Assembly (NCBI GenBank): GCA_045804265.1
Contig: JBJMNK010000034.1
Location: forward strand, 5,395-69,394
DNA from: JABFXC01 sp045804265
GTDB lineage: Bacteria > Gemmatimonadota > Gemmatimonadetes > Gemmatimonadales > Gemmatimonadaceae
DNA: 64,000 nucleotides
Reading direction: 5' to 3'
In this document: positions 61,195 through 64,000 of the stretch, in pieces
Numbering within the stretch: the stretch's first letter is position 1
How the letters are laid out: each line of letters starts with the position of its first letter
The notes under the pieces: model-generated
Seen by the model: only the letters and a program-made list of their open reading frames with translations
The model's database searches: none
Told to the model about the DNA's origin: nothing
Program-made: the position numbers and the translations under genes

Positions 61195-61845
61195 ATGCCC
61201 CGAGTTCGCCTCAGGAACTTCGCCGTCTCCCTCGACGGCTTCTCCGCCGGTCCCGACCAGTCGATCGAACACCCGTTAGGCACCACCGGTACCGAGATCT
61301 TCGACTGGTTCTTCCCGACGAACACCTTCCGTAGCATGCACCAGCTCGAGACCGGCGAGACCGGCATCGACGACGACATCGCTCGTGAGGGAATGACCGG
61401 ATTCGGCGCCTGGATTCTCGGGCGCAACATGTTCGGTCCCGTTCGCGGTCCATGGCCGGACGAGAGCTGGAAGGGGTGGTGGGGCGACGAGCCGCCGTAT
61501 CACGTTCCCACGTTCGTGCTCACGCATCACGCGCGGACGCCGATCCCGATGAAAGGCGGCACCGAATTCCGCTTCGTCACCGACGGGATCCACTCCGCGC
61601 TCGAACAGGCTCGCGCCGCCGCCGGCGATCTCGACGTCCGCATCGGCGGTGGTGTCTCGACCGTTAGACAGTTCCTCCAGGCGCGCCTGCTCGACGAGGT
61701 GCACCTCGCGTTGCGTCCGATCATCCTCGGCCGCGGCGAGAATCTCTTCGCTGGACTCGACCTCCGCGCACTCGGCTACCACGTCACCCGCCACGTCACC
61801 GGCGAGCGTGCGACGCATGTCTTCATCGAGCGGACCGGCGGTTAG
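61195..61845 (+). CDS. Dihydrofolate reductase-like (RibD C-terminal) family protein
   Basis: A 216-residue protein. It begins RNFAVSLDGFSAGPDQS, the strand-loop typical of the RibD_C/DHFR-like family, with GAWILGRNMFGP, YHVPTFVLTHH and IGGGVSTVRQFLQARLLDEV following. It probably binds NADPH and reduces an unknown substrate. The longer frame upstream is rejected because homology begins at the ATG 61195. A Val-Arg codon pair here arises from GTTAGACAG, a near miss of the octamer. Confidence 0.88.
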   Translation: MPRVRLRNFAVSLDGFSAGPDQSIEHPLGTTGTEIFDWFFPTNTFRSMHQLETGETGIDDDIAREGMTGFGAWILGRNMFGPVRGPWPDESWKGWWGDEPPYHVPTFVLTHHARTPIPMKGGTEFRFVTDGIHSALEQARAAAGDLDVRIGGGVSTVRQFLQARLLDEVHLALRPIILGRGENLFAGLDLRALGYHVTRHVTGERATHVFIERTGG

Positions 61846-61930
61846 CCGGTCCCCCTCGACGCGGCGCGATCCGCGTGTATCGTTTGTCCCGGTCGGCCCG
61901 ACCGGTCACCCCAACGAGGCGCCTCCGTCC

Positions 61931-62809
61931 ATGCAACGTCGCACCTTCCTCACGTCACTCGCCGTCGCAGCCGCTGCCTCACGGTTAGGCGCGTGCGCCA
62001 CTGCCTCGTCCGGCGCGGCGATGCCCGGCACCACCGGCACACGCCGCCTCAAGCGCGTCGGCATCCAGCTCTACACGCTGCGCGACGATGCCCATCGCGA
62101 CCTCGAGGGGACGCTCACCAGCATCGCCAGCGCCGGCTACAAGGAAGTCGAGCTGCTGGCGTCGATGAACAACTTCGGGATGCCGGCACCGCAGCTTCGC
62201 GCCCTCCTCGACCGCCTCGGCATGACCGCCCCGTCGACGCACATCGGGGCGGAGAACTTCGACAACCTCAACGCGGTGTTCGACGAGGCCGGAACGTTAG
62301 GCCACCAGTACATCGTCCTCGCCAGCCTCCCCTATGGGCCGGGCAAGGCGACGCTCGACGATTATCGCCGCTGGTCGGACCGCCTGAACGAAGCCGGTCG
62401 CCAGGCCCGTGCCCGCGGCCTCTGGATGGCGTTCCACGATGAGGCATACGACTACTCGCCGCGCATCGAGGGCCAGATGCCTTACGATATCCTCGCCGAC
62501 CGGACCGACCCGACGCTCGTGCGCCTCCAGCTCGACACCGGCAACGCCGCGATCGGCGGACGCGACCCGGTCGAGCTGATGCGGAAGTACGGCTCGCGCT
62601 ACTACCTCTTCCACATCAAGGACGCCGCGAGGATCGGCGCGCCTAACGATACGGACCTCGGCACCGGCGTGGTCGATTTCAAGCAGATCCTGGCGATGGC
62701 CGGCGACCCCACCGACAAGCACTTCTACGTCGAGCAGGAGACCTATCCCGGCGCCCCGCTCGACAGCGCCAAGCGCGACTACAACTACATCTCGACGCTC
62801 CAGTACTAG
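61931..62809 (+). CDS. Sugar phosphate isomerase/epimerase-like TIM-barrel protein, exported
   Basis: A 292-residue protein. A twin-arginine type N-terminus (QRRTFLTSLAVAAAASRLGA) with a Cys at 22 suggests Tat export or a lipoprotein. The AP_endonuc_2/xylose-isomerase-like barrel follows: VGIQLYTLRDDAHRDLEG, GYKEVELLAS, STHIGAENF, WMAFHDEAYDY, QLDTGNAAIGG, FHIKDAARIG and YVEQETYPGA, with metal-binding Glu, Asp and His residues. The substrate is unknown, probably a sugar. The last octamer (62641) is antisense and codes Pro-Asn. Confidence 0.88.
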   Translation: MQRRTFLTSLAVAAAASRLGACATASSGAAMPGTTGTRRLKRVGIQLYTLRDDAHRDLEGTLTSIASAGYKEVELLASMNNFGMPAPQLRALLDRLGMTAPSTHIGAENFDNLNAVFDEAGTLGHQYIVLASLPYGPGKATLDDYRRWSDRLNEAGRQARARGLWMAFHDEAYDYSPRIEGQMPYDILADRTDPTLVRLQLDTGNAAIGGRDPVELMRKYGSRYYLFHIKDAARIGAPNDTDLGTGVVDFKQILAMAGDPTDKHFYVEQETYPGAPLDSAKRDYNYISTLQY

Positions 62810-62835
62810 CGCGCCAACCCCTGGGGGACGCTGCC

Positions 62836-63258
62836 ATGCACGATGTCGTCCTGCTGCGCCGGCGCCGAGTCGGCGCGCGCATGATCGAGCTCGCCTTCGC
62901 TTGCGGAATCACCGCCGCCTGCCAGACGGGCGGGTTCTCGCCGAGCCATCCGCTCGCTCCCGGCGCCGACATCCACGCGACTTTCGCCCCATCGCGCGGA
63001 ATCGCCGTCGGACCCGATTCGACGCTCGTCGTGACGGAGCTCTTCGGACGAGTGGTCCAGCTGCGCGGCGACACGATGGCGGTCCGTTTGACGCGGGTCG
63101 CCGGCCCGAAGAACCCGAAGAGCTGGGCCGGCCACCAGGTCGAGTTCACTCGAGACTCGACGATGACGCTGGTGAAGACGAACATCGACACGCCGGTCGG
63201 GACGATCGCGCTCCTCGGCGGCGTGGCGGCGTTCCTCGCCTACATGATGGGGAAATGA
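62836..63258 (+). CDS. Small lipoprotein-like protein, first of a tandem paralogous pair
   Basis: A 140-residue protein. A hydrophobic N-terminal stretch ends at ITAAC (residues about 25-29), a probable lipobox if the start is the internal ATG at 62881. The mature part contains two short repeats of strand pattern (STLVVTELFGRVVQLRGDTM, AVRLTRVAGPKNPKSWAGHQ) and a C-terminal hydrophobic helix (about 118-136). Clearly related to the next gene, which begins in its stop codon (ATGA). Function unknown. Confidence 0.7.
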   Translation: MHDVVLLRRRRVGARMIELAFACGITAACQTGGFSPSHPLAPGADIHATFAPSRGIAVGPDSTLVVTELFGRVVQLRGDTMAVRLTRVAGPKNPKSWAGHQVEFTRDSTMTLVKTNIDTPVGTIALLGGVAAFLAYMMGK

Positions 63259-63665
63259 GAGTTCGCCTGGCGATGGCGCGCCTCGCGCTCGTGAGCGCGT
63301 TAGGCGCGACCACAGCCTGCGGCGGACGTCCGCCAGTACCGCCGCCGATGCCGTCACCCGGAACCGACGTGAAGGTGACCTTCGTCCAGCCGCACGGGAT
63401 CAACGTCAGGCCGGACTCCGTGCTCGTCGTGTCCGAGTTGAGCGGCCGCCTCCTCTCGGTGCACGGCGATACCATCGCACTCCGCCTGACGCGCGTTCCC
63501 GGCCAGGGAAATACGAAGGCATGGGCCGGACACGAGGTGCGCTTCACGCGCGATGATGACGTGAAGATCGTGCAGACGAGCTTCGACGGCACCGCGACCA
63601 GCGCAATCGCACTGGCGGGCATCTCGTGGATCCTGATCGTGCTCTTCCGCGACGCGCATTACTGA
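63255..63665 (+). CDS. Small lipoprotein, second of a tandem paralogous pair
   Basis: A 136-residue protein. Lipoprotein signal with lipobox TTAC near residue 22. The mature domain aligns throughout with the preceding protein (SVLVVSELSGRLLSVHGDTI, ALRLTRVPGQGNTKAWAGHE, VRFTRDDDVKIVQTS). A C-terminal hydrophobic helix follows, so the protein may be anchored at both ends. The gene overlaps its paralogue by four bases and arose by tandem duplication. Function unknown. Confidence 0.7.
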   Translation: MRVRLAMARLALVSALGATTACGGRPPVPPPMPSPGTDVKVTFVQPHGINVRPDSVLVVSELSGRLLSVHGDTIALRLTRVPGQGNTKAWAGHEVRFTRDDDVKIVQTSFDGTATSAIALAGISWILIVLFRDAHY

Positions 63666-63950
63666 GTGAGTGAGCGCCGGGAGCAGCGAAATGGGCTCCG
63701 GCAGTGCTACAGCGTCGATTCGACCGGAGAGCCAGCTCGCACTGAGAGTCGATGATCGAGGCGTGCTGAGCCCATCGCGCCACGGCAGTTCTCAGTGACC
63801 TCGGTGGTGCAGATGCCGTTGCAGTTGCTTCAAGGGCAATTGCACCGCTGAGAACGGCCGCGCCCTTCCATCGTTCGCGGCTCCCGGCATCGCTCTCGCG
63901 AGGCGTTCGCTTTGGTCTTCCGTCGAGTCTTGCAGCCTTGCTGATCAAAA
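63666..63950. other. Gap without recognisable gene
   Basis: About 285 bp. Eight-base inverted arms GTTCTCAG and CTGAGAAC enclose about 50 bp near 63790-63860, with GCAGTTGC-type sequence inside that resembles the start of the CACAGAGG repeat unit. Nothing coding is visible. Confidence 0.4.
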
Positions 63951-64000
63951 GCATTCTACAGGAGGCACAGAGGGCACAGAGTGGTTGTGATAAAACCCTC
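63951..64000. repeat. CACAGAGG-family repeat, partial at window end
   Basis: CAGGAGGCACAGAGGGCACA matches the repeat units at 47094-47313. The sequence runs off the window. Confidence 0.8.

Overview
The window is about 64 kb of very G+C-rich bacterial DNA from a diderm with an outer membrane: it has a TamA/TamB pair, many lipoprotein signals and Tat signals. Gene content, the style of the large multi-domain histidine kinases, LuxR/DUF4199 pairs and widespread dispersed repeats suggest a soil-type Gemmatimonadota relative. That placement is inference, because no rRNA gene is present. No tRNA, CRISPR array, transposase or phage gene was found. The sequence reads as an ordinary chromosome segment rich in small repeat elements.

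Layout. 1-8.4 kb: end of a glycolate oxidase locus (GlcD-GlcE fusion plus GlcF), a lipid kinase, a PAS hybrid kinase, a primary-type sigma factor and a PepSY protein. 8.4-14.3 kb: an ArnT-like glycosyltransferase behind an OmpR/EnvZ-type two-component system, a PHP-domain membrane protein and a 3D-domain protein. 14.4-18.2 kb: aroB, a cobalamin adenosyltransferase and a Ser/Thr kinase, separated by three copies of a 230-bp inverted-repeat element. 18.2-24.2 kb: ferredoxin-NADP reductase, MazG-like protein, an aldo/keto reductase flanked by two palindromic elements, and an incomplete peptide ABC transporter. 24.2-40.5 kb: a long plus-strand run (REC-GGDEF, small membrane protein, TamA, TamB, lipid kinase, 1301-aa hybrid kinase, NtrC-like regulator, zinc mini-protein, P1 peptidase, NlpC/P60 peptidase), mostly joined by start/stop overlaps. 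41.0-42.05 kb: a four-helix-bundle (23S-IVS protein family) gene inside long inverted repeats. 42.1-45.5 kb: a tightly overlapped operon EamA-HAD-CYTH-unknown-AcpS. 45.5-64 kb: single genes and small groups (M20 and M28 peptidases, YaeQ, esterase, methyltransferase, nucleotidyltransferase, LuxR/DUF4199, SpdH-like oxidoreductase with a methyltransferase, DHFR-like reductase, sugar isomerase-like protein, tandem lipoproteins), with more repeats.

The most striking signal is not a gene. The octamer CGTTAGGC (or its complement GCCTAACG) occurs about 80 times by eye count, inside genes and between them, where a base-composition estimate predicts 2 to 3. Inside genes it usually reads xCG-TTA-GGC (Ala/Pro/Ser/Thr-Leu-Gly). 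In the two longest genes every in-frame TTA codon I could find lies in this octamer. Several genes also use the TAG or TAA inside it as their stop codon, and one copy coincides with the lost GAFTGA motif of the NtrC-like regulator. A sister form CGTCAGGC is also enriched. The second notable item is the four-helix-bundle element at 41.0-42.05 kb, which looks like a free-standing relative of 23S rRNA intervening sequences.
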